NCBI RefSeq assembly: GCF_001439685.1 | Contig: NZ_JYLH01000011.1 | Location: 162,943 to 226,942 of the forward strand | Direction: 5' to 3' | Length of the DNA stretch: 64,000 nucleotides | From: Pseudomonas libanensis | GTDB taxonomy: Bacteria; Pseudomonadota; Gammaproteobacteria; Pseudomonadales; Pseudomonadaceae | Shown here: one piece after another, positions 36,989 through 44,474 of the stretch | Position numbering within the stretch: the stretch's first letter is position 1 | Layout: every line of letters begins with the position of its first letter | Notes under the pieces: generated by a model | The model's input: the letters and a program-made list of their open reading frames with translations, nothing else | Told to the model about the DNA's origin: nothing | Databases searched by the model: none | Made by a program: the position numbers and the translations under genes

Positions 36989-38251
36989 ATGAACCTTATA
37001 CGAACCAGTTTGCTGAATGGCGTTGCGGTACTTATCAAGATGATAGCGCTGCTGGGTATTAATAAAGTACTTGCAGTTTACGTTGGTCCTGCTGGGTATG
37101 CGGCGGTTGGGCAGTTTCAAAATGCTGTCCAAATGATAACGACATTCGCAAGTGGCGCTATTAACACAGGAGTTACTAAATACACTGCTGAATATGAATC
37201 GGATGCAGAAAAACAGAGAGTTGTTTGGCGTACCGCAGGCACGATATCCGTCAGCGCTTCGATTTTTCTGAGTATTTTGATTCTGATCTTCTCGGAAGAG
37301 CTGGCACTTTGGTTTCTCAAAGATGCCAGCTTTGCCGGTGTATTTGTGTGGTTTTCATTAGCCTTGGTGTTTTTTTCGTTAAACTCCTTATTGCTAGCTA
37401 TATTGAACGGCAAACGGGAAATTGTCAGATACGTTTTAGCGAATATATCAGGTAGCCTATTCTCGCTCATTGTAACAGCGCTGCTTGCGATGAAGCTTGG
37501 CTTGTATGGTGCGCTGGTTGGGTTGGCCATTTATCAATCGCTGAGCTTCTTGGCTACTTTAATATTTTGCCTCCGCTTGACATGGTTCAAATTTAAGTTT
37601 CTGTTCGGCAAAGTTGATTATGCTACCTCTGCGAATTTAGCTAAATATACGCTAATGGCGTTGACGTCTGCCTTATGCGTACCGATCAGCCATATTCTGG
37701 TGCGTAACTATTTGGGAGAAAATTTGAGTTGGGTGGAAGCGGGGTATTGGGAGGCAATGTGGCGATTGAGCGCTGCTTATCTTTTACTGATTACCACGAC
37801 CTTGAGTGTTTATTTCCTACCGCGGCTTTCAGCTGAAAATGACAAGGCTATACTAAAGCGGGAAGTGCTTTCTGGTCTTAAGTTGCTCGTTCCTTTGGTA
37901 ATACTAGGTGGCCTAGTCGTTTTTGGATTGCGTGATCTTATCATCGCTCTGCTATTTACCGAAAAATTTACTCCAATGCGGGATTTGTTTTTTTGGCAGT
38001 TGGTAGGGGACTTGTTTAAAACTTGCGGTTGGTTGCTGGCTTATATCATGTTAAGCAAGCCTCTGGTGAAGCTTTACGTGATTACAGAGATTGTCTTTTC
38101 GCTAAGTTTCTATCTGCTCACTATTGTCTTTCTCAATGTGTTTGGTTTTGAAGGCGTTGCCATCGCGCACGCAGTTAACTATTTAATTTATTTGATTGTG
38201 ATGTATTGCTTCGTATTTGAACGGTATTTGGGAGTTTCGCATGTTGCTTGA
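36989..38251 (+). CDS. wzx: Wzx-type O-unit flippase
   Basis: Polytopic protein of 420 residues (about 12 hydrophobic segments) of the polysaccharide-exporter branch of the MOP superfamily. The N-terminus SLLNGVAVLIKMIALLGINKVLAVYVGPAGYAAVGQFQNAVQ, with the GPxGYA motif near 30, is typical of Wzx proteins such as WzxE. It should move the lipid-linked O-unit to the periplasm. It lies in the second operon, so the first operon depends on it for export. Its end overlaps the next gene by eleven bases. AT-rich codon use matches the operon. Confidence 0.9.
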   Translation: MNLIRTSLLNGVAVLIKMIALLGINKVLAVYVGPAGYAAVGQFQNAVQMITTFASGAINTGVTKYTAEYESDAEKQRVVWRTAGTISVSASIFLSILILIFSEELALWFLKDASFAGVFVWFSLALVFFSLNSLLLAILNGKREIVRYVLANISGSLFSLIVTALLAMKLGLYGALVGLAIYQSLSFLATLIFCLRLTWFKFKFLFGKVDYATSANLAKYTLMALTSALCVPISHILVRNYLGENLSWVEAGYWEAMWRLSAAYLLLITTTLSVYFLPRLSAENDKAILKREVLSGLKLLVPLVILGGLVVFGLRDLIIALLFTEKFTPMRDLFFWQLVGDLFKTCGWLLAYIMLSKPLVKLYVITEIVFSLSFYLLTIVFLNVFGFEGVAIAHAVNYLIYLIVMYCFVFERYLGVSHVA

Positions 38252-39134
38252 AAAGGAAAGCGCTGGACCGTTAGTTAGTATGTGTATTCCTGTTTATAAT
38301 CATCAGAAATTTGTAGAAAGAAGCATTAGAAGTGTCATAAATCAAAGCTATGAAAATATTGAACTGATTATCATAGATGATGGGTCTTCTGATTTATCAA
38401 GAAGTTTCATTCAAGATCTTTTGCCGCTTTGTGAACAACGATTTGTAAGGTTCACCTATATAGCTCAAGAAAATCAAGGGTTATCAACGACTCTAAATAC
38501 GGCTCTTGAATGGTCCCAGGGTAAGTATTTTTCAGCATTGGCGTCGGATGACAGCATCCTGCCTGAAAAAACTGAGTTTCTGATTCAATATCTAGAAAGT
38601 CAGCCAGACTGCGTAGCTGCGTTTGGTTCGATTTACCTGATAGACGATGAGAGTCGCCGTACCAGCACGCGTATCGGGTCTGGAAGGTATAGTTTTCGTG
38701 ACGTTATCATGCTTAAAGCGCAGGTGCCGGCAGCCGCAGGCATGCTCAGACTTGATACCTTGCGCAGCGTAGGCGGTTTCAATACCAATACGCGTGTTGA
38801 GGATTGGGATATGTGGTTGAAGTTGACGAGTGCTTCTAAGGGATATCTGCAAGCGCTTCCTGAGTTGGTTGCGGAATATCGGCAGCACGCCGAGAACACC
38901 CTTAAGCAGCTAGATTTGATGTATGAGCACCAAATGAAAATTCTGCAGGCCTACCGTGAGTGCCCGGAATATACGTCAGCGATCACAGCACTTGAATGTA
39001 CACGTTTTAGAAATATTGCTAGTATTAGAAAGAAAGAAGCGCTGGGTAATTTTTTGAAGTTGTCGTGTACGCTTGGCGCCTATAAAGAAATACGCTTTTA
39101 CCAAGGTATAATCCATCTTTTCCTTAAGTGGTAG
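38241..39134 (+). CDS. Glycosyltransferase family 2 protein
   Basis: GT-A transferase of 297 residues: SMCIPVYNHQKFVERSIRSVINQSYENIELIIIDDGSSD near 14-50 (nucleotide-binding, first Asp motif), FSALASDDSILPEKTEFL near 100 (DxD-like SDDS), and the acceptor-side VEDWDMWLKL near 190 with the ED motif. Inverting, probably adding the acylamino-deoxyhexose or a neighbouring residue. ATG 38241 has GGGAG seven bases upstream and overlaps wzx; a TTG eight codons earlier is unlikely. Confidence 0.88.
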   Translation: MLLEKESAGPLVSMCIPVYNHQKFVERSIRSVINQSYENIELIIIDDGSSDLSRSFIQDLLPLCEQRFVRFTYIAQENQGLSTTLNTALEWSQGKYFSALASDDSILPEKTEFLIQYLESQPDCVAAFGSIYLIDDESRRTSTRIGSGRYSFRDVIMLKAQVPAAAGMLRLDTLRSVGGFNTNTRVEDWDMWLKLTSASKGYLQALPELVAEYRQHAENTLKQLDLMYEHQMKILQAYRECPEYTSAITALECTRFRNIASIRKKEALGNFLKLSCTLGAYKEIRFYQGIIHLFLKW

Positions 39135-39136
39135 TT

Positions 39137-40207
39137 ATGTTAAGTGTGCGGAAAACCACGCTCGCCGCGTTTGTCATGTTGCTGCTCTCATTCACGCTCA
39201 TGATGGGGTGTGCTTATTTGTTTTCAGTTATCGTAAATGATAATGAAACAATTACTGATGCCAGGGCTTATTATTTTTTCTACAATGAGTTGCTTTCAGA
39301 AGATGTGCTGGGTTTCGCCACCAGCTTGACGGAGGAAACAGGTAAGTTAGAGTTGGGTATATACCTTTCGGTCTATACTATTTTCAACTCGATTATTATT
39401 GATCTGCAGTCTTTTGCATTTGCTTCCATGTCTCTAGTATTTGCATTTTTGATGTTGTTTGTTTTTTGCGCGGCGCGCAAGATTGAAAAAAACGCCCTTC
39501 AAGCTGCATTTTTCGTCCTTCTGTCAGTCTTAATATATTCGTTGTGGTACCCCTCCTACGCTTCTGTGCTATGGGTATGGAGGTCTCACATGGCATTTAC
39601 ATTGCTATTTCTGGGGATGTTGAGTTCTCGATTTATTGTTGCGGTATTATTTGTAGCCCTGTCAATTTTATTTCATTACTCCAGCGGCATTTTGGCGGTG
39701 GTAGTTTTTTTCATATTTATTTTTGTTGATCGCTTCCCTAGGCTTTCAGTTCCTACAAAGTATGCAATTTCGTTGCTTGTCGGATTGATGGGGTCTTTGG
39801 TTGTTGGGTATTTAAAGCAAGTAGTTGTTTCGGGTGACGGCAATTGGGAAAGCGAGACCAATGCTGGATTGTTTGTTTATGCGTATGTGTTCTTGTTTGT
39901 ATTGGCGCTGATAGTTTTATCGGCTTGGCGAAAATATTTTAATCTATATTTTTCAAGTGTGGAGAATGCCATGCTGAATAGGATGTTTTGCATTGCCCTA
40001 TTTTTCTTGGGGCTATCGGTTACATCTGTTAACTCTCACCAAGACCTTATGAGGATCATGCAGCCTGCGTTTATAATTATACCTTTTATTTATCTAATGT
40101 TTCTAAACACTGCCAAGGGGACCTCACGTGCGCTGCTTGTCTTGCTTTTGGCCCCGGGGATAGTAATGGGCCTACGATCGGCCTATATGTATTGGGGGGG
40201 CGCTTGA
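39137..40207 (+). CDS. Candidate Wzy O-antigen polymerase (EpsG-like membrane protein)
   Basis: A 356-residue membrane protein with about ten hydrophobic segments and a larger soluble loop near 40-75 (NDNETITDARAYYFFYNELLSED). The loop YSLWYPSYASVLWVWRSHMAFTLLFLG resembles the EpsG/Wzy pattern of RxxxA-type loops in polymerases. Wzy proteins are poorly conserved, so the call rests on topology, position (last gene of the operon, beside wzx) and absence of any other polymerase candidate in the locus. ATG 39137 lies two bases after the GT2 stop; the ribosome-binding site is weak. Confidence 0.68.
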   Translation: MLSVRKTTLAAFVMLLLSFTLMMGCAYLFSVIVNDNETITDARAYYFFYNELLSEDVLGFATSLTEETGKLELGIYLSVYTIFNSIIIDLQSFAFASMSLVFAFLMLFVFCAARKIEKNALQAAFFVLLSVLIYSLWYPSYASVLWVWRSHMAFTLLFLGMLSSRFIVAVLFVALSILFHYSSGILAVVVFFIFIFVDRFPRLSVPTKYAISLLVGLMGSLVVGYLKQVVVSGDGNWESETNAGLFVYAYVFLFVLALIVLSAWRKYFNLYFSSVENAMLNRMFCIALFFLGLSVTSVNSHQDLMRIMQPAFIIIPFIYLMFLNTAKGTSRALLVLLLAPGIVMGLRSAYMYWGGA

Positions 40208-40354
40208 TTTCAAACGTTCAAAACGTTGCCCTGACACTACGCCGATCACACATTGTAACGCTCTCATTTTTGACAGTTTTCCAACATCACCTAGATTGAT
40301 AAAGCAGCTTTGGAATAGCTGCTTTCACATCAACGATGTTAAGGAGCTTCATCA

Positions 40355-40687
40355 ATGTACAACACGTATGTTTCTTCCCTGTTCTTCGCTTTCCTCACCA
40401 GCATTTCGGTTGCTGCCACTGCTGCTCCCTCTGCTAAACCAGAAGCACCATCCCCTATTTCTGTGCAAATGACACAAACCGAGCAATCCACCAAGGTCAA
40501 CCTCAACGCCGCCGACGCCGAAACCCTGCGGCGCGATTTGTTTGGTATCGGCGCCTCCAAGGCAAAGGCAATCATCACCTATCGCGAAAGCAACGGTCCG
40601 TTCACGGCGGTGGATGAGTTACTGGAAGTAAAGGGCATCGGCAAGGCGTTGCTGGAGAAGAATCGCGACAGGCTGGTAATAAACTGA
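40355..40687 (+). CDS. ComEA-like helix-hairpin-helix protein
   Basis: A 110-residue secreted protein: signal peptide (about 1-25, ending AATAAPSA), an acid/Ser-rich linker, and a C-terminal pair of helix-hairpin-helix motifs (KVNLNAADAETLRRDLFGIGASKAKAIITYRESNGPFTAVDELLEVKGIGKALLEKNRDRL) as in the DNA-binding half of ComEA. Small periplasmic ComEA proteins take up DNA in natural competence of Gram-negatives. AAGGAG lies 8 bases before the ATG. It marks the right border of the O-antigen locus in many Pseudomonas, and its GC is back to the chromosomal level. Confidence 0.88.
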   Translation: MYNTYVSSLFFAFLTSISVAATAAPSAKPEAPSPISVQMTQTEQSTKVNLNAADAETLRRDLFGIGASKAKAIITYRESNGPFTAVDELLEVKGIGKALLEKNRDRLVIN

Positions 40688-40706
40688 GGATGTAGATACA
40701 GCCCTG

Positions 40707-40730
40707 AAGGCCGGTCATTGACCGGCCTTT
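40707..40730 (+). terminator. Hairpin terminator after the ComEA-like gene
   Basis: AAGGCCGGTC and GACCGGCCTT form a 10-bp stem with a three-base loop; only three T follow, so termination may be partial. It starts 19 bases after the stop. Confidence 0.7.
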
Positions 40731-40791
40731 CCGTTATCCGAGACTCCCGTCGCCCCCTATTGGCATGAAACGTGATTACATCCAACTCAAT

Positions 40792-40806
40792 GATTGTTCA
40801 ACAATC
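40792..40806. promoter_or_regulatory. Palindromic operator candidate before the GntR gene
   Basis: GATTGTT C AACAATC is a perfect 7-bp inverted repeat with one central base, ending 11 bases before the regulator's ATG. FadR-type GntR regulators bind short AT-rich palindromes of this shape, so autoregulation is likely. Confidence 0.5.
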
Positions 40807-40817
40807 CTGAGGTAGTG

Positions 40818-41462
40818 ATGACGCTCAGCATGTCTTTAGCCGATCAAATCGCCCTGGAACTACGCGCTGACATAATCGGCGGCAGGCTATTACCTGGTAT
40901 GCCGCTGATCGAGGCGGAGTTGGTCAACTCCTACAACGCCTCGCGCAACACTATCCGTGAAGCGCTGCATCGTCTGGGCCAGGAGGGCCTCACTCGCTAT
41001 GTACGTAATAAGGGTGTGATGGTTCGGCGCCTGGAGAGGGAGGAAGTTCGCGATCTGTTTGTAGTCCGCCGCACCCTGGAATTGCAGGCCATAACCCAAA
41101 GCGGCCCGCTGACGGGCGCTCAATCAGGGCGTATGCACAGCGCTATTGAGGCCACCACCCTGGCTCGTGAGCGTGAAGATTGGCGAGCCGTGGCCACCCA
41201 CAGTCTTATGTTCCACCAACAGATCGTCGCGTTGATGGGCAGCCCATTGTTCGATGAGTTTTTCGCCCAGGTGATCGCCCAATTGCGCCTGGCGTTCTGC
41301 GCCGCGCCTGACGAGCAGCGTTTCCAGTCGCCCTGGCTGGAGCGCGACCATGAGATATATGCGCTGTTAACTCGCAACCAAACCCAGGCTGCCAGCGAAG
41401 CAATGAGCCTTTACCTGGACGATTCCGAACACCTTTCCCTCGCCCTGTTTGATCACCCTTGA
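40818..41462 (+). CDS. GntR-family (FCD domain) transcriptional regulator
   Basis: A 214-residue regulator with an N-terminal winged helix (about 5-70: DQIALELRADIIGGRLLPGMPLIEAELVNSYNASRNTIREALHRLGQEGL) and a C-terminal all-helical FCD ligand domain with metal/ligand-binding-like residues (FVVRRTLELQAI, HSLMFHQQIVALMGSPLF, ERDHEIYALL). ATG 40818 is preceded by GAGG; the frame extends 8 codons upstream through the operator-like palindrome. It lies 14 bases before the DUF1989 gene and is probably its regulator and co-transcribed with it. Inducer unknown. Confidence 0.9.
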   Translation: MTLSMSLADQIALELRADIIGGRLLPGMPLIEAELVNSYNASRNTIREALHRLGQEGLTRYVRNKGVMVRRLEREEVRDLFVVRRTLELQAITQSGPLTGAQSGRMHSAIEATTLAREREDWRAVATHSLMFHQQIVALMGSPLFDEFFAQVIAQLRLAFCAAPDEQRFQSPWLERDHEIYALLTRNQTQAASEAMSLYLDDSEHLSLALFDHP

Positions 41463-41476
41463 TGGAGGATTGCCCA

Positions 41477-42325
41477 ATGTACAAAGACTATCCCGCCGCT
41501 TACCAAGTCAGCAAAGGTTCCGCGTTGCAGGTGGATAAGGCGTTCTATGAGCGTATCCGCGATCGCCAGGATCAGCGCACATTGATCGAACAGTTCGAGG
41601 TACCGATCCGTACGGGCAGGGCATGGAAAGTACCGGCCGGGCACGTGTTCCGTGTGACCACACCAGTTGGACCGCAGGTAGGCGACTTCAACGTCTGGAA
41701 TGCCAATGACCCGCGCGAACGCTTGTGGGCTGCGCGCACCCGACAGCTGCAAGGCGCCCATGTCAGCACCCATGATCGCTTGTGGTCGAACCTGCCCTTT
41801 CTAAGACCCTTGGTCACCATCACCGACGACAGCCTCGCCAACTACGGCATCGATGAGCACGGCGGGCGCCTGCACGATTTGCTTGGCACGCGTTGCGACC
41901 CTTATGTGAACCGTATGCTGACCGGTGAGGATTTCCATCACCACTGCCACTCGAACCTGACCCGCGCAGTACTGCCCCATGGCCTGACGGAGTTCGACGT
42001 GCATGATGTGCTGAATATTTTCCAGTGCACGGGCCTCAATCACGATGACATGTACTTTATGAAAGCCTGTCCGGCGCAGAAGGGCGATTACCTGGAGTTC
42101 TTTGCCGAGATTGATTTGCTGTGCGCGTTGTCGACCTGCCCGGGTGGGGATTTGTCGCTGCCGATGTGGGGGCCGGATGCACAGGATCCGCTGACGGTGT
42201 GTCGTCCGTTGGGGGTGGAAATCTATAGGTTGGAGAATGAGTTGCTGAGCGGTTGGAGCCAACCGGAACGTGCTGCCTACAAGGGGCAGCACGGGTTGCA
42301 GATTGCCAAGGCGGTTTGGGAGTAA
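41477..42325 (+). CDS. DUF1989 / urea carboxylase-associated family protein
   Basis: A 282-residue protein of the family found beside urea carboxylase and allantoate genes. Typical parts: GRAWKVPAGHVFRVTTPVGPQVGDFNVWNANDPRERLWAARTRQLQG near 45-90, GTRCDPYVNRMLTG near 145, a His-rich HHHCHSNLTRA near 160, ALSTCPGGDLSLP near 230 (conserved Cys). Biochemical role not established. Here no urea amidolyase gene accompanies it; the partner is the GntR regulator just upstream, so another small nitrogen compound may be involved. GGAGG lies eight bases before ATG 41477. Confidence 0.85.
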   Translation: MYKDYPAAYQVSKGSALQVDKAFYERIRDRQDQRTLIEQFEVPIRTGRAWKVPAGHVFRVTTPVGPQVGDFNVWNANDPRERLWAARTRQLQGAHVSTHDRLWSNLPFLRPLVTITDDSLANYGIDEHGGRLHDLLGTRCDPYVNRMLTGEDFHHHCHSNLTRAVLPHGLTEFDVHDVLNIFQCTGLNHDDMYFMKACPAQKGDYLEFFAEIDLLCALSTCPGGDLSLPMWGPDAQDPLTVCRPLGVEIYRLENELLSGWSQPERAAYKGQHGLQIAKAVWE

Positions 42326-42333
42326 CTCAAGGT

Positions 42334-42501
42334 TCAGCGATCCTGCGCATCCTTGGCATCCGCCTGCGCATTGCGCTCGACCACGCGCTTGCGTTGTTCG
42401 TCGGTGAGTTCCACTTTGTTGGCGCTGTCACGCAGCATCATCAGCCCACCGACGATCGACCCGATCGCTACCACCATAATCAACCACGCATACCACGGCA
42501 T
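42334..42501 (-). CDS. DUF2897 small membrane protein
   Basis: A 55-residue protein with one N-terminal membrane helix (WLIMVVAIGSIVGGLMMLR) and a charged tail rich in Lys, Glu and Arg ending DAKDAQDR. Length, helix position and the start MPWYAWLIM fit the DUF2897 family of Pseudomonas. AAGGAG lies eight bases before its ATG. It converges with the DUF1989 gene with 8 bases between their stops. Function unknown. Confidence 0.8.
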   Translation of the reverse strand: MPWYAWLIMVVAIGSIVGGLMMLRDSANKVELTDEQRKRVVERNAQADAKDAQDR

Positions 42502-42613
42502 AAGGGCTCTCCTTGAGGCAGATAACCGTCGAAGAACTCTTCTACGGTGATAACTGCTTTGAGTAACGGGCTTTCTGAGTAGTTCATTGTAGGCCCGTTC
42601 TGCCTCGCCGGCT

Positions 42614-43978
42614 CTATAGTCCTGTCAACATCGCATCCGCGGGGGCATCGGCGCGGTCTTGTGCGGTGAGTTGGAAGTAGACGAAGCCCACCAGCATGAA
42701 GCCCAGGAAGATCAACCCGATCAGCACATTGAACCAGGCCATCGCCACCAGGCACACCACGGCCAGTACCAATGCGATACCCGGCACGATGGGGTAGCCC
42801 GGCGCGCGGAAGGTGCGTTCCAGCAGTGGCTCGGTCTTACGCAGTTTGAACAGGCTGAGCATGCTCATGATGTACATGACGATGGCGCCGAAAACGGCCA
42901 TGGTGATCATGGCGGCGGTCAGGGTCATGCCGCCCAGGTTGATCAGGCCATCGCTGTAGATGGCGGCGATGCCGACCACGCCGCCTGCAATAATGGCGCG
43001 GTGGGGTGTCTGAAAACGCGACAGTTTGGCCAGGAAAGATGGCAGGTAGCCGGCGCGGGCGAGGGCGAAGAACTGGCGCGAGTAGCCGAGGATGATGCCG
43101 TGGAAGCTCGCCACCAAACCGAACAGACCGATCCATACCAGCATGTGCAGCCAGCCGGAGCTTTCGCCGACTACGGTTTTCATCGCCTGGGGCAGTGGGT
43201 CGTTGATGTTCGACAAGGTGCGCCAGTCGCCCACGCCACCGGCGAAGAACATCACGCCCATGGCCAGGATCACCAGGGTCAGGATGCCGCTGATGTAGGC
43301 TTTTGGAATCGTGCGCTTGGGATCTTTGGCTTCTTCGGCCGCCATGGCCGCGCCTTCGATGGCGAGGAAGAACCAGATGGCGAAGGGGATCGCGGCAAAC
43401 ATCCCGGCAATCGCCGGCGCGCCGAAGGTGTCGGAACCGGCCCAGCCATTGAGGGCGAAATTGCTGAAGCTGAAGGCCGGGGCAACCACACCCATGAATA
43501 CCAGCAGTTCGGCGACGGCGAGTACGCACACCACCAGCTCAAAGGTAGCGGCCAGTTTGACGCCGAGGATGTTCAGGCCCATGAACACGATGTAGGCGCC
43601 GACGGCGGCGTGCTTGGGGTCGAGTGCCGGGAACTGCACGTTCAGGTACGCGCCAATGGCCAAGGCAATCGCGGGCGGGGCGAAGACAAATTCGATCAAG
43701 GTGGCCAGGCCGGCAATCAAGCCGCCTTTCTCACCGAAGGCGCGACGGCTGTAGGCGAACGGGCCTCCTGCGTGGGGAATCGCGGTGGTCAGTTCGGTGA
43801 AGCTGAAGATAAAGCAGGTGTACATTGCGGCGACCATTAATGAGGTCACCAGGAAACCCAAGGTACCGGCGACGCCCCAGCCATAGCTCCAGCCGAAGTA
43901 CTCGCCGGAGATCACCAGCCCGACGGCGATACCCCATAGGTGCAGGGTGCCCAAGGTGGGTTTGAGTTGTGTGTTCAT
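42614..43978 (-). CDS. eat: Ethanolamine permease-type APC transporter
   Basis: A 454-residue APC-superfamily permease with about 12 membrane segments. The N-terminus LGTLHLWGIAVGLVISGEYFGWSYGW and IPHAGGPFAYSRRAFGEKGG, with EFVFAPPAIALAIGAYLN, are characteristic of the ethanolamine permease Eat. ATG 43978 has GGGAGCA upstream; the open frame runs 84 codons further through a REP pair but that part is not homologous. No ethanolamine ammonia-lyase (eutBC) or eutR gene is visible in the window, so the substrate call comes from family similarity only; other amines are possible. Confidence 0.85.
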   Translation of the reverse strand: MNTQLKPTLGTLHLWGIAVGLVISGEYFGWSYGWGVAGTLGFLVTSLMVAAMYTCFIFSFTELTTAIPHAGGPFAYSRRAFGEKGGLIAGLATLIEFVFAPPAIALAIGAYLNVQFPALDPKHAAVGAYIVFMGLNILGVKLAATFELVVCVLAVAELLVFMGVVAPAFSFSNFALNGWAGSDTFGAPAIAGMFAAIPFAIWFFLAIEGAAMAAEEAKDPKRTIPKAYISGILTLVILAMGVMFFAGGVGDWRTLSNINDPLPQAMKTVVGESSGWLHMLVWIGLFGLVASFHGIILGYSRQFFALARAGYLPSFLAKLSRFQTPHRAIIAGGVVGIAAIYSDGLINLGGMTLTAAMITMAVFGAIVMYIMSMLSLFKLRKTEPLLERTFRAPGYPIVPGIALVLAVVCLVAMAWFNVLIGLIFLGFMLVGFVYFQLTAQDRADAPADAMLTGL

Positions 43979-44147
43979 TGTGGGGTGCTCCCTGAACGGT
44001 TTGGAATGATTCAAGGTGTTGCAGTGGTTATGCCAGGCTGCGAAACCCTGTCGCAAAGCAGTGCTTGTGTCGTCTGCGGGACGGTTTGGCGTTTGAATGG
44101 AGCTTGGCGTGCACCAGATAAGGGCGGTGGTGTCTGACCTGCCGCCA

Positions 44148-44212
44148 TCGCGGGCAAGCCCGGCTCCCACATTTGAAATGCATTCCACTGTGGGAGCCGG
44201 GCTTGCCCGCGA
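44148..44212. repeat. REP hairpin pair
   Basis: Perfect 23-base arms TCGCGGGCAAGCCCGGCTCC... and its complement around 19 bases (atttgaaatgcattccact). It lies between the divergent permease and kdp operon. The spacer is nearly the same as in the copy at 48893-48965. Confidence 0.88.
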
Positions 44213-44244
44213 AGAGGCCCTCCCAGCCACTGCAAATTCCGCTG

Positions 44245-44318
44245 TAAACCCCGCATAAACCCACTCTTTACGCCATCTTTACGCCCTGCCCAGCGCCTCG
44301 CCCTCGTTCCTTTACGCC
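44245..44318 (+). promoter_or_regulatory. Phased KdpE-type operator before kdpF
   Basis: T(A/T)(A/T)AC boxes begin at 44245, 44256, 44267, 44278 and 44311: four in consecutive 11-bp steps and a fifth exactly three steps later, so all face the same side of the helix. Three are extended to CTTTACGCC. The stretch TTTACGCC ATC TTTACGCCCTGCCC resembles, from memory, the E. coli KdpE site (TTTATAC...TTTACACCCCGCCC), also an 11-bp direct repeat. OmpR-family regulators bind such tandem repeats. GACAAT at 44328-44333 may be the -10 hexamer. Confidence 0.6.
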
Positions 44319-44374
44319 CCATCTGCGGACAATGCCCCCACACGCGGCAATCGCCGCAAGACGGAGAAACTTCC

Positions 44375-44464
44375 ATGAGCGTTCTGGACGGGGTGTCACT
44401 GCTATTGGCCGTGGCGCTGTTCATTTATCTGCTGGTTGCGCTGTTACGCGCGGATCGGAACTAG
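44375..44464 (+). CDS. kdpF: Potassium-transporting ATPase subunit KdpF
   Basis: A 29-residue membrane peptide, one helix (GVSLLLAVALFIYLLVALL) with a basic tail (RADRN), the usual KdpF size and layout. It stabilises the KdpABC complex. GGAG lies eight bases before the ATG. kdpA starts ten bases after its stop. Confidence 0.9.
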   Translation: MSVLDGVSLLLAVALFIYLLVALLRADRN

Positions 44465-44474
44465 GAGCAGGGCT

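Noticed and set aside
40794..40817. Upstream start for the GntR regulator
   Set aside because: The extension would be translated through the operator-like palindrome, and it lacks the GAGG placed before ATG 40818.
42659..43840. Forward open frame opposite the permease
   Set aside because: Low-complexity His/Gly/Asp/Glu-rich translation typical of antisense to a hydrophobic membrane protein; the reverse-strand permease is unmistakable.
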